Part shown: positions 34,342-43,543 of the stretch, piece by piece
Layout: the number at the start of each line of letters is the position of its first letter
Numbering within the stretch: the stretch's first letter is position 1
Assembly: GCA_900768185.1 (NCBI GenBank)
Contig: CAAGCB010000014.1
Span: 1-53,668, forward strand
Direction of reading: 5' to 3'
Length of the DNA: 53,668 bases
DNA from: Alphaproteobacteria bacterium
GTDB taxonomy: Bacteria; Pseudomonadota; Alphaproteobacteria; CAAGCB01; CAG-977
Position numbers and translations under genes: made by a program
Notes under the pieces: model-generated
Databases searched by the model: none
Seen by the model: the letters and a program-made list of their open reading frames with translations, nothing else
Told to the model about the DNA's origin: nothing

Positions 34342-34524
34342 AAAACAATCTCCAAAATTAAAACAAAACGCTTGTTTAGGATTACGATTAAAGCATTAAA
34401 TTATTTAAGAAATCCTTTATGCAAAGCAAAAACCCCGTCGGAATCAACGCTTTTTCGAAAGGATCCGGCATGCAAAAGGGTAGCAGAATTTCGCGCGCGT
34501 TTCAATCCGTCGTCCGCGCCGAAA
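34342..34524. other. Intergenic space inside the pilus block
   Basis: 183 bp without a gene. GGAGA lies before the TcpQ-like gene start on the minus strand, and AT-rich stretches (34340-34420) could hold an internal promoter, but I see no clear -35/-10 pair. Confidence 0.35.
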
Positions 34525-36840
34525 TCACCATTGTTTGTAATACAGGCGTTCTTTGATTCCGCCGTTGTCGCTGGTGTATTCCGTATAGCCTTCTTCCGGC
34601 AGAACGATCATGCGTAAAACGATCGTATGCGGCGTGCGGTCGGTCATGACGGGGATAATCTGCACGTCTTCGACCCCGACGCCCGTCAACGTGCTGTAAA
34701 TGATGGCGAAACGCTTTTCCTGCAGAGTGGGGTTCGTGTTGCTCATGCGGATTTCGACGGCGTTTTGAATGTCGTTTTTGACGCGCAGACCGAACGCCTT
34801 GATCCATTTGACGGTTTGCGCTGACATTTCCGAACTGTCGGGGCGGAAAGTCAGCCGCAGTTCCGACGGAACGGAAAAGCGGTTTTCGTTTTCCCGTTTG
34901 ACGGCGGTGGCGGCGGGTTTTTGTCCGGCGGTTTGAACCGTCGCTTTGGGCTTTTTAACGTTGTCGACCGGTTTTTTTTCTTCGCTTTTTTCGACGGGCG
35001 CGCCCGAACCGATGGACGGCAGGGCGTCAACCTCCGGTTTTCCGAAAAAGGAAAAGATTTTATTCACCAGACCGTCGTCGGTCGCGGCGGCGTTCGGAGA
35101 TGCCGGATTTGTCGCGGGGGAGTTCGACAGGGCGGCTGACAGACCGGCGGGATTTGTCGGAATCGTCGCCGCCGGTGCGGTAACGGGCGTCGCCGTCGTC
35201 GTCGCTGTCAAAGCGGGCGTTTCCGTCGTTTGCGGTTTTGAACCGCCCAACGGCAACAGCAGCGGATTTGTTTTCGATTCCGGCTTTTCCGCTTCGCCGA
35301 CCGTGCGTACGGGCGCGGAGTTGACGACATCGTTTTTATTTCCGGCGTCGCCTGCGGGGAGGGATTGAGTCGCGACGGGGGCGGGCTGTTCGTCGGCGAT
35401 TCTGAACGCGCGGGCGCGATCCGCCGGAACGGATTCCGCGCTTGCCGACCAAACGGACGGGGCGTCGGATTGCGACATGCTGGTCCAGACGGCGGCTTCC
35501 TGTCTGTCAAGCCAGTTCAGGCTTTTCTTTTGCGCCGCCGTTTCGACGGGTTTCGCTTTGCCGTTTCTGTAAATCACGGACGCGCCGCCGTTATCCGAGG
35601 CGGGATTGTCCATCGGCGTCAAAACGCCGTCGCCGGCAGAGTCTTTTTCAGGGACGGAGGGCTGGCGAGCCGGTTCAGCCGCCTTTGTTTCGGGAGTGTT
35701 GGATTTGCCGCGTACTTTGGCGACTTTCCACAAACTTTGCGCGTTTCCCGCCAAATGCGTCGATTTCGCGGGAGGAGGGGCTTTCTTTTCCGCGGCGTTT
35801 GCGACCGGAGGCGCGACCGCGGCGGAGGGCTTGTTTTCGGCGGGAACGGGATTCGACGGCGGGACGGTTGCCGTTTTTGATTTCGGCATCGCGGTTTTTT
35901 TGACCGATTCGGCGGGGGCGGGAACGACGGCGTCGGACGCCGACCGCGTGTCTGCGTCAGCCGTTTGATGCGCGTCGTTCATATCCAGCATCGCCGCGTT
36001 TTGACGGGCGATTTCGTTTTTTTGTTTAACGGAATCGTCGTTGTTCCGATCCGCCAGCTCGCGGCGCAGGGCGGCGATGTCTATCCAGCGCGTCCCTTCT
36101 TTCGGCGCGGAGACTTTTTTCTTTGTTTCTTTTTTGACGGCGATAGGGGGGGCTTTTTCGACTGCGGGGGCGGCGTCGGCGATTTGAATTTCGGACGCGA
36201 TCGATTCGGCGGCGGCGACGGTTGTCGTTTTATTCGCTTCGCCGCCGTTTTCCCGAACGGCGATCGCGGGGGCGGGGTCGTCCAGCAGAATTTCCGACGC
36301 CGCCACGGATTCGCCCGACTTATCCAGCAAATCCAATCCCGACGCCATCAGATTGTCCAAAGAAACGCCGTCGTCGTTTCCGATCGATGACCGTTCGGAA
36401 AAACGGGGCGTCCGTTCGGAAACGGGCAAAGAATCGACTTTTGTTTTCGGCGCGCGCAAAACGGGCGGACGGACGACCGCGGCGACGGGAACGACGTTGC
36501 GCAAGTCGGGGCGCGGCGATTCGTTTTCGTCCCGTTTTCCGGAAAAATCGGTGAAAAAGGGAGCGGGCGCGACCGATCCCCCGCTTGCCGTCTTTATATA
36601 AGGACTGCGTTCTTTTAACGCGCCCGCGGGCTGGACGTCGACGTACGTTCCGACCAAAGCGACGCGATCAACCGCGTCGCGGTGGTTTTTCAAAACATAA
36701 AAGGAAAATTTGCAAAACCCCAGAATCAGCATGAAATTAAACGCCAGAAACAAGGCTGTTCCCGCGGACAGGGGAAATCGTTTTTCACGGGATTGTTTCG
36801 GTTCTGCGCGCATTGTTTTTTCCGGCATAAAACGAGGCAT
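34525..36840 (-). CDS. Large envelope-spanning protein, OmpA-like C-terminus
   Basis: The 771-residue protein has a short basic cytoplasmic start and one membrane anchor (about 26-50). About 590 residues of low-complexity Pro/Ala/Lys/Val sequence follow, with little predicted fold. A compact C-terminal domain (about 650-771: LRLTFRPDSSEMSAQTVKWIKAFGLRV, RFAIIYSTLTGVGVEDVQIIPV) resembles OmpA-like peptidoglycan-binding domains in its F-RPDSSE and ARAxxVxxxL-G pattern. The layout is that of TonB, MotB or DotG-like spanning proteins: it can reach from the inner membrane to the wall or secretin. It is the first gene of the leftward block and diverges from virB2. R64 has no direct equivalent, so it may be a special part of this machine. 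Confidence 0.6.
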   Translation of the reverse strand: MPRFMPEKTMRAEPKQSREKRFPLSAGTALFLAFNFMLILGFCKFSFYVLKNHRDAVDRVALVGTYVDVQPAGALKERSPYIKTASGGSVAPAPFFTDFSGKRDENESPRPDLRNVVPVAAVVRPPVLRAPKTKVDSLPVSERTPRFSERSSIGNDDGVSLDNLMASGLDLLDKSGESVAASEILLDDPAPAIAVRENGGEANKTTTVAAAESIASEIQIADAAPAVEKAPPIAVKKETKKKVSAPKEGTRWIDIAALRRELADRNNDDSVKQKNEIARQNAAMLDMNDAHQTADADTRSASDAVVPAPAESVKKTAMPKSKTATVPPSNPVPAENKPSAAVAPPVANAAEKKAPPPAKSTHLAGNAQSLWKVAKVRGKSNTPETKAAEPARQPSVPEKDSAGDGVLTPMDNPASDNGGASVIYRNGKAKPVETAAQKKSLNWLDRQEAAVWTSMSQSDAPSVWSASAESVPADRARAFRIADEQPAPVATQSLPAGDAGNKNDVVNSAPVRTVGEAEKPESKTNPLLLPLGGSKPQTTETPALTATTTATPVTAPAATIPTNPAGLSAALSNSPATNPASPNAAATDDGLVNKIFSFFGKPEVDALPSIGSGAPVEKSEEKKPVDNVKKPKATVQTAGQKPAATAVKRENENRFSVPSELRLTFRPDSSEMSAQTVKWIKAFGLRVKNDIQNAVEIRMSNTNPTLQEKRFAIIYSTLTGVGVEDVQIIPVMTDRTPHTIVLRMIVLPEEGYTEYTSDNGGIKERLYYKQW

Positions 36841-37149
36841 GGCTTTTCACTTTGGATTCAAAGACAAATCATTATATACACGCGGATTCTAACGGTAAAG
36901 TCCTTAACTATCGGTAAATGCGGTTTCGTTTTCGGGGAAAACGGGGATTTTTCCAAAAAATCCCGTGTTTTCAAAATGTTTCAAATTCGTGACATTTTTT
37001 TTAAGGAAGTGTGATTTTTTATTTTTTTTGTTTAAAATCAATTGGTTGGCATCTGTTTTTCCGGACTTTTTTTTGTTGGACAACAGCGGTCGTTTTTCAT
37101 ATTCTAAAACTATGAGGAGTACAAACACCTTCAAACAAGGAGAATGAAA
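36841..37149. promoter_or_regulatory. Divergent control region of the secretion locus
   Basis: This AT-rich 300-bp region between the leftward pilus block and the virB2 gene has long T-runs. A rightward promoter candidate is TTGGAC (37076-37081) and TATTCT (37100-37105) with an 18-bp spacer. An AAGGAG site (37137-37142) serves virB2. A leftward promoter must lie here too, but I cannot choose one. Confidence 0.45.
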
Positions 37150-37467
37150 ATGAAACTGTTATATTTGGCATTGGCGATGCTGTTCGCCACTTCTTCCGAC
37201 GTTTTCGCTCAGGACGCTTTCAGCACTGTCGTCGGTAAAGGTAAAACATTGTTCAGCAGCGTCAGAACGGTCGTCTTCGTTATGGGCGGTTTCGGTCTGG
37301 TCGGTCTGGCTGTCGGCGCGATTTTCGGTGCCGTTAAATGGAAATGGTTCGCTTCTTTGGCGTTCGGTCTGTTGATCTTGGCTATCGCCAGCCAGGTCGT
37401 CAACTACTTCACGTCCGGCGGCACGGGTTCCGCGTACACCGACTACGACATCGGTTCCACGCTGTAA
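37150..37467 (+). CDS. virB2: VirB2/TrbC-like pilin
   Basis: This 105-residue protein has a signal peptide (about 1-20, ending VFA) and two membrane segments in the mature part (about 40-62 and 67-87). A short polar loop with Lys/Trp joins them, and a Gly/Ser/Tyr-rich tail follows. This is the design of VirB2/TrbC conjugative pilins. ATG codons lie at 37144 and 37150; only the second has proper distance from AAGGAG. The strong terminator directly behind it should make this the most abundant product of the operon, as suits a pilin. It is followed by VirB3 and VirB4 homologues, which supports the call better than sequence alone. Confidence 0.75.
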   Translation: MKLLYLALAMLFATSSDVFAQDAFSTVVGKGKTLFSSVRTVVFVMGGFGLVGLAVGAIFGAVKWKWFASLAFGLLILAIASQVVNYFTSGGTGSAYTDYDIGSTL

Positions 37468-37483
37468 TCGACGCAAAGTCACG

Positions 37484-37515
37484 AAAGAGGGGGGGGCGAC
37501 CTCCCTCTTTTTTTT
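37484..37515 (+). terminator. Leaky terminator behind virB2
   Basis: aaagaggg-type stem (gaggggggg / cctccctc) with a CGA-containing loop and nine T. It lies between virB2 and virB3 with no good promoter after it, so read-through is presumably partial and sets a high pilin to VirB3/VirB4 ratio. Confidence 0.75.
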
Positions 37516-37623
37516 GTCGCGCGGCGGCGGAATGACTTTCTTTTTGTTTTTTTTGAACATATACTTTATAAAGGCTTTATTCATCTTCTTCGGATAGTCT
37601 GAAACAACGGAAAGGATTGAAAT

Positions 37624-37914
37624 ATGCGCGAACCCATTTTACGAGCCGTCGCCATGCCGCCCAGAATCTTTTGGGCGCCGTTTCTGCCCGCCGGCATCAA
37701 TTTGGCGATTCAATTCCCGTTTATGTTCATGGGTATGGGAATTTTTGAAATGAACCCGTTGATTTTCGTGTTTCCGATTGTCATCGCGCATACCTTTTTA
37801 ATCGTGTACGGCGCGCGCGAGCCGCATTTGTCCGCGATGATTCAGGCGTTCGGTCGCGTCGCCGGCGGATCGAAGAACATTTACAAGTGCAAAGGAACGA
37901 AACTTGCTTCCTGA
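37624..37914 (+). CDS. virB3: VirB3-like inner-membrane protein
   Basis: This 96-residue VirB3/TrbD-type protein has a short cytoplasmic start (REPILRAVAMPPRIFW), two closely spaced membrane segments (about 20-40 and 45-63) and the usual HTFLIVYGAREPHL region, where VirB3 proteins turn to the cytoplasm. VirB3 works together with VirB4 in pilin handling. It overlaps the virB4 gene by 11 bp, and AAAGGA precedes the ATG. Confidence 0.82.
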   Translation: MREPILRAVAMPPRIFWAPFLPAGINLAIQFPFMFMGMGIFEMNPLIFVFPIVIAHTFLIVYGAREPHLSAMIQAFGRVAGGSKNIYKCKGTKLAS

Positions 37915-40327
37915 AAGTATTTTTTCCATCTTTATCCAAAGTCTGGGAACGGGCGAGGTCCTGGTCAGCATTCTGGGCATCGTCGCGGCGGCGGCGTTCG
38001 CGGGATTGCTGGCGACAAAACTGGGCGAAATGATTTTGCCGAAACCGCGCGAAACGCAGGTGGCGGATTTTTTGCCGTTTGAGCGTTTGGGAAAGGACGG
38101 CACGACAATCGAATGTCACGACGGATCGCTGGTGCGCGTGTTTTCGATCAAGGGCGCGGACGTCGCGATGATTGCGCCCGAACTGCGCATGAACATGCTG
38201 GACGCGCGCAAAAGCTTTATTGACGCGATGGCGGATTTGAACGTCACGGTGCGCGTCATCACGATTCGCGAAATGATTCCTCTGGGCGAGGAAGTCCGCC
38301 ACGAAAATCCGATCTTGCGCGCGATCGCCACGCAATGGCTGGACAACCTCAGTCGCGTTTTCAGAAACAAGCATTACATTATTCTGTCGGTCAAAGAGCA
38401 TAAAAACCACGCCCGCGATTTGGCGCAGGCGGCGCAGGCGCTGACCGCGATTTTGGACATGTACGAACCGACCCAGTTGTATGAAACCAAAGAAAGCGAT
38501 TTGGAACTCAGTCCGTTCACGTTCTTTGCGCGGCTGTGCAGTCCCATCACCATGCCCCGCCCCCGCGTCGGTTCGCTGGAAGGCGCGGAACTGAAATCCA
38601 TGCTGACGGCGGATTATATCCATTTTACGGGGGACGAAGGACTGATTCGCTTTTTCAAAGGCGAAAACGAGCTGCTGGCGATCGTCATGGGAATCCGCAG
38701 TCCCGGCGATTATATGGACGAACAGCTGATTTCCGATTTGCTGTCCATCAATGTCGAAGTCACGTTGCTGCATACGGTGACGCCGATTCCCAAGATCAAG
38801 GCTTTGGCTGTTTTGATGCAGCAAAAACGCATGGCGAAAGTGACGAGCTTTTCGGGGTCGACGCTGGATCAATACGACGAAGCGATTGAAATGATCGATT
38901 CGACGGACAGTGACACGCAGACGCTTTGTCATTATTCGATGACTTTGTTCGTGTACGGCTTGACCAAGGACGAAATCGAATTCGGGCAGATGGAGGTTGA
39001 ACGCATTTGCCGCCTGTACGGCGTGACGCCCGTGCGCGAAGGCTGGATCGCGCAGGCGTCGTTCTTTGCCCAGTTCCCGACATACGACATCTATCCCAGA
39101 ACGTATTCGTTCCTGTCGCGCGCCGTCGCGACCGCGATCAATCTTGAAAAAGCGCCCGAAGGCAACGAAAAAAGCGACTGGGGTCCCGGACCGATTACCG
39201 TGTTCAGGACGATCAGCGGCACCGCGTACCGCTGGCAGTTCCACGTCACGGCAGCCGCCAACGCCGTCGCTCACTGCATTTTGCTGGGGTCGACTGGTCA
39301 AGGTAAAACGACTTTGCTGGCTTTTCTGGCGGGACAGGCGATGCGTCACAACGATTTGCGCGTGTACTTTTTCGACCGTCACAGGGGTGTCGAAGTTTTC
39401 TGTCGCGCGATTCAGGGGGCTTATGTCAATTTTGACGGCGACAAGGATTCGACGTCCATGAATCCGTTTTCGTGCCGCGACACGCCGGAAAACCGCGCGT
39501 TTTTGCGTCGCTGGCTGAAGGCGATCACCATGGTTGACGATGCCGTTTCCGAAAAGGAAATCGCCCGCGCCGTGACGACGGCGTTTGATTATCTGCGTCC
39601 GGAAGAAAGAACGCTGAAAAATTTGCATAAAAGCTGCTTTTCGCCGACGGGCGCGATGCGCCGCGAACTGTTCCGCTGGGTGAATGATCAGCAGTACGGT
39701 CTGATTTTTAACTCGCCCAACGACACGTTGGACATGACGGCGAAATTCATCGCTTTCGACTTTACCCATATTTTCGAAGACGAAACGCTGGCGCCCGCCG
39801 TCATCAGTTATATCATGCAGCGTATTCACAGCGTTTCCGGCGATACGGGCGATCCCAGCCTGATTATGATCGATGAAACCGCGCCCATGCTGAAACACCC
39901 GATGTTCCGCGACCAGTTTGTTATCGGTCTGCAGGAAGGACGTAAAAAACGCCAAGCCTATCTGTGCGCGTTCCAACAGCCGAACATCGTCGATTCGCTG
40001 GGCATGGGCGAAGTGATCCGCGGTCAGTGTCAAACGGTTATTTTCTTCCGCAACCCGCAGGGCATGGAGGAAGACTACGAAAATTGGCGTTTGACGCCGC
40101 ATGAACGCGATTTCGTGTTCGGACGGTCGTTCAAGGAATTGAAATACGCGATTTTGGTGTCGCGTCCCGCCGTCGGCGAATCGGTCATTCTGGACGTGAA
40201 TCTGGGCGGATTGGGACCGTTCCTGAAACTGTATTCTTCGGGTCGAAAACATGTGTTGCTGGCTGAACAGCTGATGAAAGAGTACGGTCCGGAAGGGTTT
40301 GTCGAAAAGTATTTGGAGGTCGCGTAA
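37904..40327 (+). CDS. virB4: VirB4 family secretion ATPase
   Basis: VirB4 ATPases energise pilus assembly and substrate transfer at the base of type IV secretion systems. The 807-residue protein has an N-terminal hydrophobic segment (about 12-40), the CagE/TrbE/VirB N-domain (about 50-400), Walker A GSTGQGKTTLL (about 461-471), YFFDRHRGVEVF, and Walker B SLIMIDETAPML (about 650-660), followed by QEGRKKRQAY and FFRNPQG. The start is a TTG preceded by AAAGGA inside the virB3 gene; no better start is near. All ATPase residues are present. It is the clearest conjugation-type component of the locus. Confidence 0.93.
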   Translation: MLPESIFSIFIQSLGTGEVLVSILGIVAAAAFAGLLATKLGEMILPKPRETQVADFLPFERLGKDGTTIECHDGSLVRVFSIKGADVAMIAPELRMNMLDARKSFIDAMADLNVTVRVITIREMIPLGEEVRHENPILRAIATQWLDNLSRVFRNKHYIILSVKEHKNHARDLAQAAQALTAILDMYEPTQLYETKESDLELSPFTFFARLCSPITMPRPRVGSLEGAELKSMLTADYIHFTGDEGLIRFFKGENELLAIVMGIRSPGDYMDEQLISDLLSINVEVTLLHTVTPIPKIKALAVLMQQKRMAKVTSFSGSTLDQYDEAIEMIDSTDSDTQTLCHYSMTLFVYGLTKDEIEFGQMEVERICRLYGVTPVREGWIAQASFFAQFPTYDIYPRTYSFLSRAVATAINLEKAPEGNEKSDWGPGPITVFRTISGTAYRWQFHVTAAANAVAHCILLGSTGQGKTTLLAFLAGQAMRHNDLRVYFFDRHRGVEVFCRAIQGAYVNFDGDKDSTSMNPFSCRDTPENRAFLRRWLKAITMVDDAVSEKEIARAVTTAFDYLRPEERTLKNLHKSCFSPTGAMRRELFRWVNDQQYGLIFNSPNDTLDMTAKFIAFDFTHIFEDETLAPAVISYIMQRIHSVSGDTGDPSLIMIDETAPMLKHPMFRDQFVIGLQEGRKKRQAYLCAFQQPNIVDSLGMGEVIRGQCQTVIFFRNPQGMEEDYENWRLTPHERDFVFGRSFKELKYAILVSRPAVGESVILDVNLGGLGPFLKLYSSGRKHVLLAEQLMKEYGPEGFVEKYLEVA

Positions 40328-40333
40328 GGCGGA

Positions 40334-40370
40334 ATCGGGCTTTAAGCCCGGTTTTGTCTTTTTTTTGTCA
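40334..40370 (+). terminator. Terminator behind virB4
   Basis: cgggctt / aagcccg hairpin followed by T-rich sequence separates the virB2-B4 genes from the next transcription unit. Confidence 0.75.
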
Positions 40371-40386
40371 TAATTGCCTTAATGAA

Positions 40387-40425
40387 AACCATTGTTTTGC
40401 CATAATTCTATGGTTAAACTATAAT
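40387..40425 (+). promoter_or_regulatory. Strong promoter with inverted repeat
   Basis: TTGCCA (40397-40402) and TATAAT (40420-40425) are exactly 17 bp apart, close to consensus. An inverted pair aaccat (40387-40392) and atggtt (40410-40415) overlaps the -35 and spacer and could be an operator. It should drive the five genes that follow. Confidence 0.65.
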
Positions 40426-40476
40426 CAGCTAGAAAAAGCCGTAACCATGGCGTTTTTATAATACAGGAGGTTTCCC

Positions 40477-41160
40477 ATGAAGAATGCAAAGAAATCAGCG
40501 GTAATCGGATTGATGGCGGTTTCTTTCTTTTTCCGCGTGCCGGCGGTGAACGCCGCCATTCCCGTTCCGACCATCGGCGCGGAACTGAAAGTTCAGTTGC
40601 AGCAAGCCAAGGAACATCTTGACGAACTGAAAAAGATGAAGGAACAGATCCAAAGCAAGATTGAAACGATTAAAAACATCGGTCCCAAGGAAGCTTTGGC
40701 GGCGGGAAAAGGCTATCTGGAATCCGAAGCCAAAAAAATGATGAAAGACGCCATCGCCAAAATCGAATTGCCCAAGGAGCTGAAAGAAGCGGGTTTGACC
40801 GACGAAATGCTGAAAAATCCGGACAAATTGAAGGATTGGGCGGAAGGCATGGCGAAAAAAGGCATCAGCGAAAAAGGCATCGATTCCGACGCCCGCGCCG
40901 CATGTTTCAAGGCGCGCGACGCTTTGAAAAAGAAAATGGCAAAAGAAAGCATGGCTGACGCACTGACGGCGAATCAGGATATCGCTACGGGACAGGACGT
41001 GAAAGACGTTCAGGAAGTGTCCAAAAATGCCGAAAACCAGCAGCAACAGGAACAGGCTAAAAACATCGCTTTGGGCAAACGCCTGAAACAGGAAGCCAGA
41101 AATTTGAAATTGCAGGCGAACAGTTTGCTGAATTCCAGCATCGGGTCCATGTGCGATTAA
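40477..41160 (+). CDS. Exported helical protein, VirB5/TrbJ-like
   Basis: This 227-residue protein has a signal peptide (about 1-26, ending VNAA) and an almost fully helical mature part. Its start, IPVPTIGAELKVQLQQAKEHLDELKKMKEQIQSKI, resembles that of VirB5/TrbJ proteins (a short P-V-x-D/I strand, then a long amphipathic helix). VirB5 is a minor pilus-tip protein in conjugation systems. A Gln-rich helix and a Cys pair (one in the middle, one at the C-terminus) complete it. AGGAGG precedes the ATG. It is the first gene behind the strong promoter. The family call rests on pattern and position only. Confidence 0.5.
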   Translation: MKNAKKSAVIGLMAVSFFFRVPAVNAAIPVPTIGAELKVQLQQAKEHLDELKKMKEQIQSKIETIKNIGPKEALAAGKGYLESEAKKMMKDAIAKIELPKELKEAGLTDEMLKNPDKLKDWAEGMAKKGISEKGIDSDARAACFKARDALKKKMAKESMADALTANQDIATGQDVKDVQEVSKNAENQQQQEQAKNIALGKRLKQEARNLKLQANSLLNSSIGSMCD

Positions 41161-41191
41161 CGCATCGCCTATTCAAAGGACGGAGGAAAAA

Positions 41192-42748
41192 ATGTTACGC
41201 AAGTGTACTCTTATATTATCCGTCATCGTTGCGTTCGGCGTGCCCACCGCTACGCGCGCGCAGACGACGATGGACGCCGCCATGCAAATTCAAGCCCTGT
41301 TGGATCAGCTGTCCGAAACGCGTTCCAAATTGAAACAGTTTCAGGCTTCCATCAATATTGAAAAAATGAAGCAAAACCTGTCGGGCGGCAACTTGAAAGA
41401 CAAGTTGAAAAAAGCCGAAGGCATGCTGAAAGACCTGGATAAAGCCAAAAAAGCGGCTCAGGCGTTGCCCGGTCCGCTGAAAGATTTGGTGGAAAAGGGA
41501 AAAGACACGACCGCTTGGTTGAAAAAAAACCTGACCAAGAAAAAGGACGATTCTTTCTCGTCCGAAGACGAATTGCACAGAAGACAAACCGTTTTCAAAT
41601 ATTCCAATCTGGCTTTGGCTTATGGCAGAGCCGTCGCTCTGCGCAAACAGCTGGACAGGGATTTGGCAAAAGTTGAACAGATGCGCCAAAACGCGCAGGA
41701 TTCCGCGTCGGAAATGGATTTGAAAGCGGAAATGAACACGCTGGAACAGATGAAGCTGTCGCAGACTCAGGCGCAACAGCTGCTGATCGCCGCGCGCGCG
41801 CAAATGGACGCCACGTCCACAATCATCGCCGCCGAAGGTGAAACCGTCGACGAGGGCGAGGAGGAAGAGGAAACTTGCAAGGAAGGCGATGAAAATTGCA
41901 AGAAAGAAGAAAAGGAAAAGAGCAAGCTTCAGCAGACGTTGGAAAAAGTTCAGGACAAGGTTGACAATATCAAGGATAAAGTCGAAGGCGTCGTGAATGA
42001 TGTCAAAGACAAAGTTGAAGACATCGCCAATGACGTGTCCGAAAAAATCAATGACATTTCCAAAGACGTTTCCGAACAACTGGAAAAAGCGAACGAAGCG
42101 TACACCAACGCCCGCAAAGAGGTTGAAGAGGCGATTAACGGCGCGGTCAATGACGCCAAAGAACAGTTCAACAAAGCCAAAGACACCGTTACGGGCGCGG
42201 TCAATGATGCCGTGGGCAGCGTTACCGACGGCGTGACCGGTGCCGCGAACAGTGCTTTGGGCGAAATCGGCAAAGGTGTCGGCAAGGCGCAGGAACAGCT
42301 GGATAATGCCAAGGAAAAAGCCACAAAGGCGATTACCGACGCTGCCGCCTCCGCGGGCGAAGAGCTGGGCAAGATTGTCGACAAGGCTAACGCCGCCGCC
42401 GACAGCGCCGCAAACGCCGTCGCTGATCAGGCGGAAAAGTCGACCAAGAGCGCTATGGAAAAGGTTGAAAAAGCCGCGACCGACGCGATGGCAGCCGTGA
42501 ACAAAGCCTATGACGATGCTAAGGACGCTGTCAAAAAAGCCGCCGACGACGCCGAAAAGGCGATCAAGGAACAAGTCAAGAAAGCCGAAGAAAAAGTCAA
42601 AAAGGCTGAGGACAAGGTGACTGACGCCGCGGCGAAAGCCGGATCGAAAGTGGTCGACAAAGGGGTGAAGACGATGCAGAACGCCGCCGCCGCTTACGCC
42701 GAACAGCAACAGCGCAAGGCGCAGCAGAAGCAGGCGCAAGGCAAGTAA
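41192..42748 (+). CDS. Exported LEA-like repetitive helical protein
   Basis: This 518-residue protein has a signal peptide (about 1-24, ending TRAQ). Residues 25-225 form long coiled-coil helices and start in a VirB5-like way (AMQIQALLDQLSETRSKLKQF). An acidic Cys-containing loop follows (EEEEETCKEGDENC). From about 250 to the end there are some 25 short repeats of the type xVxDAxEKxxK, rich in Ala, Lys, Asp, Glu and Val (for example KAADDAEKAIKEQVKKAEEKVKKAE). These 11-residue-like amphipathic units resemble LEA group 3 or apolipoprotein-type helices. It may be a secreted, membrane- or pilus-binding fibre. I do not recognise a named family. Confidence 0.55.
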   Translation: MLRKCTLILSVIVAFGVPTATRAQTTMDAAMQIQALLDQLSETRSKLKQFQASINIEKMKQNLSGGNLKDKLKKAEGMLKDLDKAKKAAQALPGPLKDLVEKGKDTTAWLKKNLTKKKDDSFSSEDELHRRQTVFKYSNLALAYGRAVALRKQLDRDLAKVEQMRQNAQDSASEMDLKAEMNTLEQMKLSQTQAQQLLIAARAQMDATSTIIAAEGETVDEGEEEEETCKEGDENCKKEEKEKSKLQQTLEKVQDKVDNIKDKVEGVVNDVKDKVEDIANDVSEKINDISKDVSEQLEKANEAYTNARKEVEEAINGAVNDAKEQFNKAKDTVTGAVNDAVGSVTDGVTGAANSALGEIGKGVGKAQEQLDNAKEKATKAITDAAASAGEELGKIVDKANAAADSAANAVADQAEKSTKSAMEKVEKAATDAMAAVNKAYDDAKDAVKKAADDAEKAIKEQVKKAEEKVKKAEDKVTDAAAKAGSKVVDKGVKTMQNAAAAYAEQQQRKAQQKQAQGK

Positions 42749-42763
42749 GGAAAGGAAGAGAAA

Positions 42764-43543
42764 ATGAAAAAGCATGTTCTTTTAACAAGTGTGCTGACGG
42801 TATCTCTTCTGATGCCGATCGGCGAAGCGAAAGCGGGGTGGCCCACTTTCGACGTGGCGAAGCTGTCGTCGCTGATTACCAATCTGGTCGCTCGTTACCA
42901 GCCCATTCAGCCGGCGTTGATACACATCAATCAGTTGAAAACATCGGCTGAACAGGTGCAGTCTTTTGCCAAGGCGGTGGTTTCCGGCGATATCAGCGCG
43001 ATCGGAAAACAGGCGCAGACAGCGTTCAAGGCGGGGGCGTTCCTTGTCGGCGACACGATGCACTACATGGACGTCGCCAAAGGATCAAACGGCGTGAAAG
43101 ACGCGATGAAGAATCTTAAAAACGACTTTTTCGCGCTGGATCAGAAAGAGGTCACGTCGGAAGACAAGACCGAAATCGCCGGCGCCCGCGTCGCCGCCGT
43201 GAAAGCCGCCAACAAAGAAGCCATGGTCACCGCCATGTATATGGCGACCACGGGAGTCGAGCAGGTGCAAAACAGCATGGAAAAGGCAAACGAAGCGGCT
43301 AAAAACGCGGCGTCCCTGCATGACAACGTCAACGCCGCGACGTTGGCGCTGATGAGCACCAATTTCGCCAAAATGAACCAACTGGTGCTGAAACTGGCGA
43401 ATATGAAAAAAGAACAGACAAAGCAGTTCGGTTCATTGTCCATCAGCGGATATTCAAAGCCCCAAGCCATTACGAATTACAAGCTGGGGGAAGAGACTTA
43501 TTCCGAAAAAGAGAAGGAAGAAATCAATGTTAACTTTGACTAA
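42764..43543 (+). CDS. Exported helical protein, VirB5/TrbJ-like
   Basis: This 259-residue protein has a signal peptide (about 1-24, ending AKA) and a helical mature part beginning GWPTFDVAKLSSLITNLVARYQPIQPALIHINQLK. The P-x-F-D-x-x-x-L pattern is that of TrbJ/VirB5 family N-termini. Of the five exported proteins in this block it is the best VirB5 candidate. It starts 16 bp after the previous gene and overlaps the next by 17 bp, so the set is one translation-coupled operon. Confidence 0.55.
   Translation: MKKHVLLTSVLTVSLLMPIGEAKAGWPTFDVAKLSSLITNLVARYQPIQPALIHINQLKTSAEQVQSFAKAVVSGDISAIGKQAQTAFKAGAFLVGDTMHYMDVAKGSNGVKDAMKNLKNDFFALDQKEVTSEDKTEIAGARVAAVKAANKEAMVTAMYMATTGVEQVQNSMEKANEAAKNAASLHDNVNAATLALMSTNFAKMNQLVLKLANMKKEQTKQFGSLSISGYSKPQAITNYKLGEETYSEKEKEEINVNFD

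Noticed and set aside
37781..40252. Long open frame (823 codons) on the minus strand across virB4
   Set aside because: It is antisense to a clear VirB4 ATPase, has Arg/His/Gln/Phe-rich shadow composition and no domain; it comes from GC-biased codon use of the real gene.
41216..42775. Minus-strand frame of 519 codons rich in Phe and Leu
   Set aside because: It mirrors the Lys/Glu-rich repeats of the plus-strand exported protein; no ribosome-binding site or plausible membrane topology.
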